In this document: in pieces, positions 25,232-32,297 of the stretch
Position numbering within the stretch: the stretch's first letter is position 1
Layout of the letters: each line of letters begins with the position of its first letter
Assembly (NCBI GenBank): GCA_025462835.1
Contig: JAOAPH010000150.1
Span: 1 to 32,312, forward strand
DNA length: 32,312 nt
DNA from: Candidatus Angelobacter sp.
GTDB taxonomy: Bacteria; Acidobacteriota; Terriglobia; Terriglobales; Acidobacteriaceae
Direction: 5' to 3'
Notes under the pieces: model-generated
Told to the model about the DNA's origin: nothing
Database searches by the model: none
The model's input: the letters and a program-made list of their open reading frames with translations, nothing else
Position numbers and translations under genes: made by a program

Positions 25232-26008
25232 ATGGGTACCGAAAGCAGCAAGAACAATAAGCCCTCCACTCCTGCGCCCGCAGGGGCTGGGGAAAAACCC
25301 GCCCCGATCCGCGTCATCATCGCCGACACACAATCCATCTATCGCGTAGGCATTCGCAAGATATTTGCGTTGGAAGACGATGTGCGTGTTGTCGCGCAAG
25401 CGGAAAACTTGGGACAGACCATTGCTGCCGCATTGAAATTTCCCGCGGATGTCATTCTGCTGGAAGCCGCCATCACCCTCAATCCGCCGGAAGTCGTCTC
25501 TGAGCTGATGAAGAAAGCGCCCGGCGCAAAGATCATTGTTGTATTGGTAGAACCCGATGAGGAAGATACCGTCGATCTGCTGCGGCGCGGCGTTCGCGGC
25601 ATCGTCTCCCGTTCGATCTCGCCCGATCTTCTCGTGAGATGCGTGCGCAAGGTGGCGGAAGGCGAGACCTGGCTGGATAATCGCGGAGTGAATTGGGTAC
25701 TGGAAGCCTATCGCTCACAGGCGGCGCAATTGACTTCGCCGCGTCCCAAGCAAAAGATTTCCGACAAAGAGCTGCTCATCATTTCCTGCGTTACTCAAGG
25801 AATGCGCAACAAAGAAATTGCGCGGGAGATCGGCACCACCGAGCAAGTCATAAAGAATTACTTGCGCAAGGTGTATGACAAACTTGGCGTCTCTGACCGG
25901 CTTGAGCTCGCGCTTTACTGCATCCATCATCACTTGTTGCAGACCAAGCAGCCGGTAACAAGCGTCTCTCAAGTTGCCATCCCAGCGGTTGCATCCGGTT
26001 CAAAATAG
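25232..26008 (+). CDS. LuxR/NarL-type regulator with degenerate receiver
   Basis: A 258-residue DNA-binding protein. After a Pro/Ala-rich tail (1-25) comes a receiver fold (IRVIIADTQSIYRVGIRKIF onward). Key positions are altered: the second acidic residue is Thr33 (only Asp32 remains), the phospho-acceptor Asp is Glu78 (ADVILLEAAI), the switch Thr/Ser is Leu105, and the conserved Lys is Arg127. Phosphorylation by a kinase is therefore unlikely; Glu may hold it permanently active. The HTH (residues 176-235) is intact: ISDKELLIISCVTQGMRNKE and IKNYLRKVYDKLGVSDRLEL. No sensor kinase is adjacent, which fits. It sits 24 bases after the PilZ gene. Targets are unknown. Confidence 0.92.
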   Translation: MGTESSKNNKPSTPAPAGAGEKPAPIRVIIADTQSIYRVGIRKIFALEDDVRVVAQAENLGQTIAAALKFPADVILLEAAITLNPPEVVSELMKKAPGAKIIVVLVEPDEEDTVDLLRRGVRGIVSRSISPDLLVRCVRKVAEGETWLDNRGVNWVLEAYRSQAAQLTSPRPKQKISDKELLIISCVTQGMRNKEIAREIGTTEQVIKNYLRKVYDKLGVSDRLELALYCIHHHLLQTKQPVTSVSQVAIPAVASGSK

Positions 26009-26112
26009 CCGGCTAAAATCCTGCAAGAGAGACGAATCACAACTCATCAGTTAGAATAAGAGAGCAGCCGATTCGCAACGAGCCGGCTGAAGTTTCCTTC
26101 CGCGTTGTTCCC

Positions 26113-26202
26113 GGAGAGATGGCCGAGTGGCTGAAGGCGCACGCTTGGAAAGCGTGTTTAGGGGAAACTCTAACGTGGGTTCGAATCCCACTCTCTCCGC
26201 CA
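26113..26202 (+). tRNA. tRNA-Ser (anticodon GGA)
   Basis: Acceptor stem GGAGAGA (26113-26119) pairs with TCTCTCC (26192-26198); discriminator G, and CCA is encoded (26200-26202). Anticodon stem CACGC/GCGTG encloses the loop TTGGAAA, so the anticodon is GGA, reading UCC and UCU. The long variable arm (TTTAGGGGAAACTCTAA) is that of class II serine tRNAs. T-loop GTTCGAATC is present. Confidence 0.97.
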
Positions 26203-26211
26203 TTACTTTTC

Positions 26212-27156
26212 TCACTCAGCCTGGGAGTAGATTGCCCACGCGCTGGCCAGATCCTGGACGACATGGCCAAGGGATTTGTAGACGGTAATCTCCTCTGCCG
26301 AGTGGCGCCCTTCGATTTCGCCACTCAAGACCTGACCAATCTCAGCGACGATGTGTTCATCACCGACTAAGCCTGCCGCTTTGGCTCGGAGAAATTCCGC
26401 GCCTTGGTGAAGTACACCTTCGCGACTGTCGGCAATGAAACGCGAGCGGACGACAAGCTCGTTGTCCACTTCCGTAGGTCCCGCGTAGCCTGAGCCGACC
26501 AAATTCAAATGTGTACCCGGCCGCACCCACTCGCCCATCAAGATCGGTTCAGCCGCCGAGGTGACGGTGCAGATCATGTCCGCCTCTGCAACTGCTTCGC
26601 GAACGGCTCCTGCTGTGGTGACAGGCACTGCAAGTTCTGCTTGCATCTGCTTCGCGAAGGTCTGGGCGCGTTCGGGCGACCGCCCCCAAACAACGATGGA
26701 TTCAAGATCGCGGACTTTGCCGATCGCCCGTGCATGGGTCCCAGCCTGTTCGCCATAACCAAGCAGAGCCAAGCGCCGGGCGTCTTTACGCGCCAGCGCG
26801 TCGGTAGCGACCGCACTCGCTGCTGCCGTGCGGATAGCGGTGAGTTCGCCGGCGTGGACTACGCAAACAGGCGCGCCGGTTTCGGGCTCGAACAGGATGA
26901 CGAGGCCCTGATGTGACTGTATTCCACGAGCGAAGTTCTCCTGGAAGACGCTGATCAGCTTTGCGCCGAAAGGAGCATTCGTGCCCATCGCACCGGGCAT
27001 AACTCCGAATAGCCTGCCATCCGACAAAGGGATGATCGACCGTAGAAGTTGTTTTGTTTCGCCCTTCGAGAACGCGATCATCGCCTGGCGCACGATCGGA
27101 ATGCATACATCGTAGGTAAGCCGCCGGGCGACCTCTTCGCGGTCTATGAATCGCAT
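26212..27156 (-). CDS. Ornithine cyclodeaminase / mu-crystallin family protein
   Basis: A 314-residue NAD(P)-dependent enzyme. Visible: GAKLISVF with the substrate-binding Lys, GELTAIRTAAASAVATDALA, the Rossmann loop LALLGYGEQAGTHARAIG, TVTSAAEPILMGEWVRPGTH, VGSGYAGPTEVDNELV and ITVYKSLGHVVQDLASAW. The family includes ornithine cyclodeaminase, alanine dehydrogenase, ketimine reductase and opine-type enzymes, and the substrate cannot be told here. Start ATG after AGGAAG. Its stop lies nine bases from the tRNA-Ser on the other strand. The acyltransferase gene is 58 bases upstream on the same strand, but no functional link is evident. Confidence 0.87.
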   Translation of the reverse strand: MRFIDREEVARRLTYDVCIPIVRQAMIAFSKGETKQLLRSIIPLSDGRLFGVMPGAMGTNAPFGAKLISVFQENFARGIQSHQGLVILFEPETGAPVCVVHAGELTAIRTAAASAVATDALARKDARRLALLGYGEQAGTHARAIGKVRDLESIVVWGRSPERAQTFAKQMQAELAVPVTTAGAVREAVAEADMICTVTSAAEPILMGEWVRPGTHLNLVGSGYAGPTEVDNELVVRSRFIADSREGVLHQGAEFLRAKAAGLVGDEHIVAEIGQVLSGEIEGRHSAEEITVYKSLGHVVQDLASAWAIYSQAE

Positions 27157-27214
27157 GAGACGCTTCCTAGATTATTCGAGCAACATGTCTCGAACCCTTT
27201 GCTTGCAGGGCATT

Positions 27215-27952
27215 TTACATCTGCGCAAGCGCCACGATCTGTTCGCGAGTGGCTTCTGCTGCCCGCTTGCGATCGTCAAACCGCATTGCGTCCGGGCTGA
27301 AGCGCACCAGCGCCGACACCTTTTCCAGCGACAAAGCCTTGAGGATGTGGGGAAGGAATGTCATGTCGCCCCAGTAACAAACGTCTTGCTCGACAGAGCC
27401 TTCGCTCACGCTGTAACGAATGTGCGCAGGCGTGATCGCTTCATTTGCGGAAACTGCAGAGGCGAATAGCGGCGAGCGGAAAGGCAAGACCTTGGTGCCG
27501 TCAGTGCTGGTTCCCTCGGGAAACAGGACGACGCGCAATCCGGATTGCAGCGCGATATCAAGTTGATCGTTCACTTGTCCGGTTTCTCGCGGGCGCTGGC
27601 GATCGACAAAAACGGTGCCGTTCATCGTTGCCATCCAGCCAAAGATCGGCCAGAGGCGGACTTCTTTTTTTGCCACGAAGGTGCAAGCGCAGAGCGCGCT
27701 CAGCACGATGATGTCGAGATAGCTCTGGTGATTGGCGACGATCAACCCACGTTCCGGGATCGCGCCCTCATTACGGAAGTCAATGCCGAGGCGTGGAAGC
27801 AGCTTTGCGCACCAGATGTGCAGCCAAAGCGCACGGACATCGCCGGGCAGCGGACGTCCGTTGCTCAGCCGCAGATAGGCGAAATGAACGCAGGCTTCAA
27901 AGGCAGTCCAGAGCAGCTTGACAAACCTGATTGCAGCCCTCGCCACCTTCAT
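27215..27952 (-). CDS. 1-acylglycerol-3-phosphate acyltransferase (PlsC family)
   Basis: A 245-residue membrane-associated acyltransferase, probably the phosphatidate-forming step of phospholipid synthesis. The catalytic motif is NHQSYLDI (H-x4-D) and the glycerol-phosphate motif is LFPEGTSTDG; GTVFVDRQR is the third block. An N-terminal hydrophobic segment (FVKLLWTAFEACVHFAYLRL) would anchor it. It resembles PlsC but could acylate another lysolipid. ATG at 27952 with GAGG upstream. It is divergent from the enoyl-CoA hydratase gene; the gap 27953-28128 should hold promoters for both, with a weak TTGCGA/TATGTT pair for the plus strand near 28045-28075. Confidence 0.88.
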   Translation of the reverse strand: MKVARAAIRFVKLLWTAFEACVHFAYLRLSNGRPLPGDVRALWLHIWCAKLLPRLGIDFRNEGAIPERGLIVANHQSYLDIIVLSALCACTFVAKKEVRLWPIFGWMATMNGTVFVDRQRPRETGQVNDQLDIALQSGLRVVLFPEGTSTDGTKVLPFRSPLFASAVSANEAITPAHIRYSVSEGSVEQDVCYWGDMTFLPHILKALSLEKVSALVRFSPDAMRFDDRKRAAEATREQIVALAQM

Positions 27953-28128
27953 TACGGACCAACCTCTATTTCAAATCAAATCCCGGATATCTATTCAGTC
28001 TAAATGCAGAGCTGAAAAATCCGAAGTCCTGTTGTTGCGACCGGCTTTGCGACGGCAGCCACGCCTGCTATGTTTATTAGCGCGAATCGAATGATTAGAA
28101 TAGCGAAGCGTTGAGAAGGAGTTTAGAA

Positions 28129-28935
28129 ATGACACCCGCCGCTGAAGCGACCAAGCAATTGATCAACTATCGCGTTGAATCCGGCGTTACCGTGATTGAG
28201 ATGTCTGATCCACCGGCCAATGCGTACACCTATGAGATGAACCTGCAGATGGACGCGGCCATCCTCAAGGCGCGAATGGACAACGAGGTTTATGTCATCG
28301 TGCTCACCGGCAGCGGGGATAAATTCTTTTCCGCCGGCGCCAACATTGGAATGCTGAACAACGCGGAGGCCACCTTTAAATATTACTTCTGTCTTCAGGC
28401 GAATGAGATGTTGCTGCGCCTGGAGAACACGCCAAAGCTGGTCATCGCCGCAATCAACGGACACTGCGTAGGCGGCGGACTGGAGATCGCGATGGCCGCC
28501 GACCTGCGCATCGCACGCAAAGACGCCGGCAAAATGGGATTGCCGGAAGTGAATCTTGGCGTATTACCGGGGACGGGAGGAACGCAACGCCTTTCGCGCA
28601 TCGTGGGAAAATCGAAGGCGATTGAGTTGATGGTTACTGCCAGTACCTTCACCTTCGATAAAGGTAAAGAGTTGGGCATCGTCAATGACATTTTTGAGCG
28701 CGAAAACTTTATGTCCAGTGTGATGGAGTATGCGCGGCAATTCTGTCCGCCGAACAAGGCAGCCAAAGCCGTGGGCCGCATCAAGCGCGCGGTGCAATCC
28801 GGATGGGAGATTCCGCTGGAGTCAGGGCTGGCACTGGAGCGCGAGGTCCAGCAGATACTCTTCCAGAGCGACGACGCCAAAGAAGGCATCTCCTCATATA
28901 TAGATAAGCGTCCGGCGACGTTCACAGCAAAGTGA
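28129..28935 (+). CDS. Enoyl-CoA hydratase/isomerase family protein (first copy)
   Basis: A 268-residue crotonase-fold enzyme. The oxyanion-hole region is FFSAGANIGM and AAINGHCVGGGLEIAMAADL. Both catalytic Glu of true hydratases are present: Glu119 in GGGLEIA and Glu140 in LPEVNLGVLPGTGGTQRL. It should therefore hydrate a trans-2-enoyl-CoA, though the chain length and ring type are unknown. Start ATG eight bases after AAGGAG. A GC-rich hairpin follows at 28944-28963. It opens the CoA-thioester region that runs to the window end. Confidence 0.9.
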   Translation: MTPAAEATKQLINYRVESGVTVIEMSDPPANAYTYEMNLQMDAAILKARMDNEVYVIVLTGSGDKFFSAGANIGMLNNAEATFKYYFCLQANEMLLRLENTPKLVIAAINGHCVGGGLEIAMAADLRIARKDAGKMGLPEVNLGVLPGTGGTQRLSRIVGKSKAIELMVTASTFTFDKGKELGIVNDIFERENFMSSVMEYARQFCPPNKAAKAVGRIKRAVQSGWEIPLESGLALEREVQQILFQSDDAKEGISSYIDKRPATFTAK

Positions 28936-28943
28936 TGGCGTTT

Positions 28944-28963
28944 TGCGGGCGTCTGAGCCCGCA
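28944..28963 (+). terminator. Hairpin after first hydratase gene
   Basis: TGCGGGC-GTCTGA-GCCCGCA, seven base pairs, nine bases after the stop. No T-run follows, so termination may be weak or factor-dependent. Confidence 0.4.
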
Positions 28964-28966
28964 GCC

Positions 28967-28994
28967 GTCATCCCGCAGCGAAGCGAGGGATCTG
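28967..28994. repeat. REP-like sequence (GTCATCCC...GGGATCTG)
   Basis: GTCATCCCGCAGCGAAGCGA then GGGATCTG. The GCAGCGAAGCGAGGG core resembles the GIY-YIG flanking repeats and the repeat inside the CoA-transferase alpha gene. Confidence 0.55.
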
Positions 28995-28999
28995 TTTTT

Positions 29000-29074
29000 A
29001 ACCGCGGATAAAAGAAGGATCAAATCTGATAGAACCTTCTTGAATCCGCTTTTATCTTTCTTTGATCCGCGGTT
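29000..29074. repeat. Long imperfect inverted repeat AACCGCGGAT...ATCCGCGGTT
   Basis: Perfect 10-base ends (29000-29009 and 29065-29074), with imperfect pairing reaching about 25 bases per arm (AAAAGAAGGATCAAA against its near complement). It ends 20 bases before the start codon of the CoA-transferase beta gene, which has no visible ribosome binding site. Confidence 0.7.
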
Positions 29075-29094
29075 AGTTTTTGCGTTTGACTTTT

Positions 29095-29874
29095 ATGGCT
29101 ACCGCTGAAAAATCCGCTGCCGCGCAATTCACCCTCGGCGAATTGATGGTGGCGGCCGCTGCCCGCGAGATCCGCGATGGAGAGGTCGTCTTCGTCGGCA
29201 TGCGTTTGCCGCTGATCGCTTTCGTAGTGGCCAAGCGCACGCACGCACCGAACGCAACGGGCCTTTTCGAGAACGGCGTCATCCGTTCTACGCCTTCAAG
29301 AGAATTGATTTACACAATGGCCGATCCGCCCAACATCTTGAATGCGACGCAATGCCTGGACATGATGGGCGTGATGACGCTATTGCAGTCGGGTCGCGTG
29401 CACCTGGGATTTCTCGGCGCAGCGGAAGTTGACCGCTTCGGAAATTTGAACTCCACGCAAGTCACAGGGAAAGACGGTCTGGTTCGATTGCCGGGATCGG
29501 GTGGTGCGTGCGATATCGCGTCGCTCGCGCAGCGGTTCGTCGCCATGATCGACCACTCGAAGCATCGATTGCCCGAACGCGTCAGCTACATCACAAGTCC
29601 TGGAAACGGTGAAGGCGGCGGTTGGCGAAAGAAAGTAGGACTGCCGCGCGGCGGCCCATCGGCGGTGATTACTACAAAAGCAGTTTTGCGATTCGATGAA
29701 GGCGGAGAGGCGTACCTGGCATCGAGTCATCCAGGAGTGGCCGTGGACGATGTTGTCGCAAACACGGGATGGAAGCTGCACGTTGCGGATGATGTGACTG
29801 AGACTGTTCCGCCGAGTGCGGAAGAGCTTGCCGTGATTCGCGATTACGATAAGGAAGGGTTCTGGACGAAGTGA
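29095..29874 (+). CDS. CoA-transferase family I, beta-type subunit
   Basis: A 259-residue subunit of the GctB/IpdB-like branch. LFENG (Glu59) is at the position of the (S)ENG/ESG catalytic Glu that forms the glutamyl-CoA bond in CoA transferases. LGFLGAAEVDRFGNLNSTQV and LPGSGGACDIASLAQRFV are typical. The partner alpha subunit is at 31302, separated by a hydratase and the GIY-YIG cassette. The ATG at 29095 has no visible Shine-Dalgarno and follows the inverted repeat at 29000-29074. The enzyme may be a transferase or, as with IpdAB, a ring-opening hydrolase. The substrate is unknown. Confidence 0.85.
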   Translation: MATAEKSAAAQFTLGELMVAAAAREIRDGEVVFVGMRLPLIAFVVAKRTHAPNATGLFENGVIRSTPSRELIYTMADPPNILNATQCLDMMGVMTLLQSGRVHLGFLGAAEVDRFGNLNSTQVTGKDGLVRLPGSGGACDIASLAQRFVAMIDHSKHRLPERVSYITSPGNGEGGGWRKKVGLPRGGPSAVITTKAVLRFDEGGEAYLASSHPGVAVDDVVANTGWKLHVADDVTETVPPSAEELAVIRDYDKEGFWTK

Positions 29875-29979
29875 AGCAGCAGTTAGCATTTAGCACGCAG
29901 CATTTAGCCGTCAATGATTTCTGCAACGCCCTTGGATTGCCATTCCGACCGATGTAGACAATCTGCACGATCGGGTGGC

Positions 29980-30032
29980 GCAGGCCTTCAGGCCTGCACC
30001 TGAGATGTCTTTGACTTTTTGGGCTTTAGCCC
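29980..30032 (+). repeat. Two short hairpins before the second hydratase
   Basis: GCAGGCCTTCAGGCCTGC (29980-29997) and GGGCTTTAGCCC (30021-30032), the same style as the ahcY hairpins. The second is followed at once by CTGAGGTAAGG, which serves as the ribosome binding region of the next gene. Upstream, 29877-29910 holds a TTAGCATTTAGC-type repeat. Confidence 0.7.
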
Positions 30033-30044
30033 CTGAGGTAAGGT

Positions 30045-30815
30045 TTGACTGAACTTTCACGCATTGCCGTTGCCTATAAAGACTCCGCCGCCTACATCAC
30101 GCTGAAGAACCCGCCTGTCAATGTTATCGACATAACAATGATGGAAGAACTGCTTGCCGCCATCCGCGAAGTCGAGCAGCGGCCAGAGATCAACGCCATC
30201 GTTTTCCGAGGTGATGGGAAATGTTTTTCTGCTGGAGTAGACATTGCAGCGCACACTCCTGAAAAAATACAGGAGATGCTGAGCAAGTTCCACGCCGTCA
30301 TCCTCGCGATTGCGCGGTCGCCGAAGATCAGCATCGCCGCCGTCCATGGCAATTGCCTCGGCGGTGGCGCGGAACTGGCGATTGTCTGCGACATCGTCTA
30401 TACAACTTCCGACGCAACTTGGGGATTTCCTGAGATCAAGCTGGCCTGCTATCCACCGGTCGCTTGCACGGCATTGGCCGCACTCGTTGGACAAAAGCGC
30501 GCGACGGAGTTGATCGTCACTGGCGATACCTTCACTGGTCGCGATGCCACGATGATGGGACTGGCAACTGCATCCGGCTCGCCCGAAGAACTGGAACAAA
30601 AGACTACTGACCTGTTGGCAAAATTAGGCAAGCTCTCCGCAGCTGCGCTTGCCGTTACCAAGAAAGCCATTTACACATGGGACGGTCTGCACTTGGACAA
30701 GGGCATAGCCCGCGCCGAAAAGATCTACTTAGAAGAACTGATGAAGACGGAAGATGTGAAAGAAGGCGTCGCGGCGTGGACAGAGAAGCGCGAGCCGAAG
30801 TGGAAGGGAAGATAA
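30045..30815 (+). CDS. Enoyl-CoA hydratase/isomerase family protein (second copy)
   Basis: A 256-residue crotonase-fold enzyme, clearly diverged from the first copy. FSAGVDIAAH and AAVHGNCLGGGAELAIVCDI form the oxyanion hole; Glu110 (GGGAELA) and Glu130 (GFPEIKLACYPPVACTAL) are the catalytic pair. The PEIKLACYPPVA loop differs from the usual PEVxLGxxPGxGGTQ and recalls dienoyl-CoA hydratases and EchA20-like proteins acting on bulky or cyclic acyl-CoAs. The start is TTG, preceded by GAGG and AAGG; no ATG fits. It lies between the beta and alpha subunit genes, suggesting one pathway. Confidence 0.88.
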   Translation: MTELSRIAVAYKDSAAYITLKNPPVNVIDITMMEELLAAIREVEQRPEINAIVFRGDGKCFSAGVDIAAHTPEKIQEMLSKFHAVILAIARSPKISIAAVHGNCLGGGAELAIVCDIVYTTSDATWGFPEIKLACYPPVACTALAALVGQKRATELIVTGDTFTGRDATMMGLATASGSPEELEQKTTDLLAKLGKLSAAALAVTKKAIYTWDGLHLDKGIARAEKIYLEELMKTEDVKEGVAAWTEKREPKWKGR

Positions 30816-30846
30816 TCTCTGTGTGACAATCGCTGCTCTCTGTTAC

Positions 30847-31268
30847 CTGTCACCCCGAGCGGAGCGCAGCGGAGTCGAGGGGCAATGCAGTTGCCGTTGC
30901 TTTTGACGTGAGTGGCCATGCAAAAGAAAACTTATTCCGTGTACATCATCGCGAACGCGACTAAATTGCTCTACATTGGATTTACGAGCGACTTGCCACA
31001 CCGGATTTGGCAGCATAAGGAAAAAGTATTTGAAGGGCACTCCGCGAATTTTCATGTTTGTCGTCTGGTGTATTACGAAAGCTTCGACGATGTCAGGAAT
31101 GCGATCAACCGTGAAAAGCAGCTGAAGCGGTGGCGGCGAGTGAAGAAGATCGCCTTGATTGAATCACGCAATCTGAATTGGCATGACCTGAGTGATGGCT
31201 GGTACGACCAGCTGAAAAGCAAAGGCATTGCCCCTCGGCTCGCGTAGAACGCTCGCTCGGGGTGACAG
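30847..31268. mobile_element. Single-gene cassette: GIY-YIG gene between REP-like inverted repeats
   Basis: Left arm 30847-30888 and right arm 31225-31268 share identical outer ends (CTGTCACCCCGAGCG) and identical inner ends (CGAGGGGCAATGC) with a variable middle. A further TTGCTTTT match continues inward. The GIY-YIG gene is the only content, and its last seven codons (GIAPRLA) plus stop lie in the right arm. Removing the element would leave about 64 bases between the hydratase and CoA-transferase alpha genes. No target duplication is seen. Confidence 0.6.
30918..31247 (+). CDS. GIY-YIG nuclease domain protein
   Basis: A 109-residue single-domain protein of the small stand-alone GIY-YIG group. 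The signature is YSVYIIANATKLLYIGFTSD (VYI then YIG), with Arg in HRIWQHK and the metal-binding Glu in INREKQLKRWRR, so the site looks intact. Such proteins nick or cut DNA, but the biological role of this small group is poorly known. The ATG at 30918 is preferred over a GTG at 30912; no clear ribosome binding site. Its C-terminus is encoded by the flanking repeat, so the gene and its repeats have probably moved together. It interrupts a set of CoA-thioester genes with which it has no evident link. Confidence 0.9.
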   Translation: MQKKTYSVYIIANATKLLYIGFTSDLPHRIWQHKEKVFEGHSANFHVCRLVYYESFDDVRNAINREKQLKRWRRVKKIALIESRNLNWHDLSDGWYDQLKSKGIAPRLA

Positions 31269-31301
31269 TGATTTAGGTTGTCGATAATCCGAAAAGATCA
31301 A

Positions 31302-32297
31302 ATGTCCAAACTCCAATCAATCCAATCCGCCATCTCCGCTCACGTCCCCGACGGCTCATCTGTCGCGCTCGGTTTGCAACTTGAGCAGATGATCCCGTTC
31401 GCCGCCGGACACGAGATCGTCCGACAGAAGAAGCGCGGCATCACACTCATCGGGCCAATATCCGACATCCTCTTTGACCAGATGATCGGCGCCGGGTGCG
31501 TGGAGAAAGTCATAGCCGCATGGGTTGGGAACGTCATGATGGGCCAAGCCTACAATTTTCGCCGGGCGGTGGAGAACGACGAGATCAAAGTTTTCAACCT
31601 CACCAACTTCACCATTGCACTTGCGCTCCAAGCCGGAGCTATGGGTATTCCATTTCTGCCCACGCGCACCGCTCTGGGCAGCGATGTCCCTAAGAACAAT
31701 CCATTCATTGTGCAGATTGAATCCCCGGTTTTCTCGGGTGAGTGGACGGGGAGCGCTGCTTCGCGCGAGCCGGACACGAGGGCGCAGCAGCGAAGCGTTG
31801 CGGAGCCCTCGAATGATGAAGGCAAGGAGCCGCTGCTCGCGGTCCGCGCTCTGGTGCCCGATGTCGCTATCGTTCACGTCCAACGCGCTGACGCCAACGG
31901 CAACGCGCACTGCTGGGGAAATTTCGGAGTGATGCTGGAAGCGGTTCGTGCGGCGAAGAAGGTCATCCTCATCGCTGAGGAGATTGTTGCTCCGGAGGTC
32001 ATCTCCAGTGATCCCAATCGCACCGTCATCCCTGGATTTCTGGTCACGGCAGTGGTGGAGTCGCCGCTCGGCGCGCATCCTTCTCCGGTGCAGGGTTACT
32101 ACAAGCGAGACGACGCGGCATTCAAGCAGTATCATGAAGAGACCAAGACCAAGGCAGACTTCGATGCATGGGCGCAGCGCTGGATCAGCGGAGTTGCTGA
32201 TCGTAGCGGCTATGCTAAGTTGCTGGGCGATGCCCGGATCAAAGAGTTAGGCGTAAAGCTACACGCGTATGCGGCGGCGACAGATTACGGCTATTGA
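31302..32297 (+). CDS. CoA-transferase family I, alpha-type subunit, with in-frame repeat insertion
   Basis: A 331-residue subunit of the GctA/IpdA-like branch, partner of the beta subunit at 29095. Typical parts: ISAHVPDGSSVALGL, IGAGCVEKVIAAWVGNVMMG, GIPFLPTRTALGSDV, LVPDVAIVHVQRADANGNAH and VVESPLGAHPSPVQGYYKRD. Between SPVFSGEW and LLAVRALVPDV lie about 30 extra polar residues (147-176), where the family normally has a short turn. Their DNA contains a palindromic REP-like sequence (31777-31811) read through in frame. The insertion lies at a surface loop, so activity may survive. ATG at 31302 with a weak ribosome binding site, 33 bases after the GIY-YIG cassette. Confidence 0.88.
   Translation: MSKLQSIQSAISAHVPDGSSVALGLQLEQMIPFAAGHEIVRQKKRGITLIGPISDILFDQMIGAGCVEKVIAAWVGNVMMGQAYNFRRAVENDEIKVFNLTNFTIALALQAGAMGIPFLPTRTALGSDVPKNNPFIVQIESPVFSGEWTGSAASREPDTRAQQRSVAEPSNDEGKEPLLAVRALVPDVAIVHVQRADANGNAHCWGNFGVMLEAVRAAKKVILIAEEIVAPEVISSDPNRTVIPGFLVTAVVESPLGAHPSPVQGYYKRDDAAFKQYHEETKTKADFDAWAQRWISGVADRSGYAKLLGDARIKELGVKLHAYAAATDYGY
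31777..31811. repeat. Palindromic REP-like insertion inside the CoA-transferase alpha gene
   Basis: CGAGGGC (31777-31783) and GCCCTCG (31805-31811) flank GCAGCAGCGAAGCGTTGCGG then A. The core resembles the repeats at 5064, 28967 and the GIY-YIG arms. The whole insertion keeps the reading frame. Confidence 0.65.

Noticed and set aside
26037..26324. Minus-strand 95-codon frame across the tRNA
   Set aside because: It reads through tRNA-Ser and the end of the cyclodeaminase-family gene; the peptide (ESGIRTHVRVSPKH) is a well-known artefact of reading tRNA-Ser in reverse.
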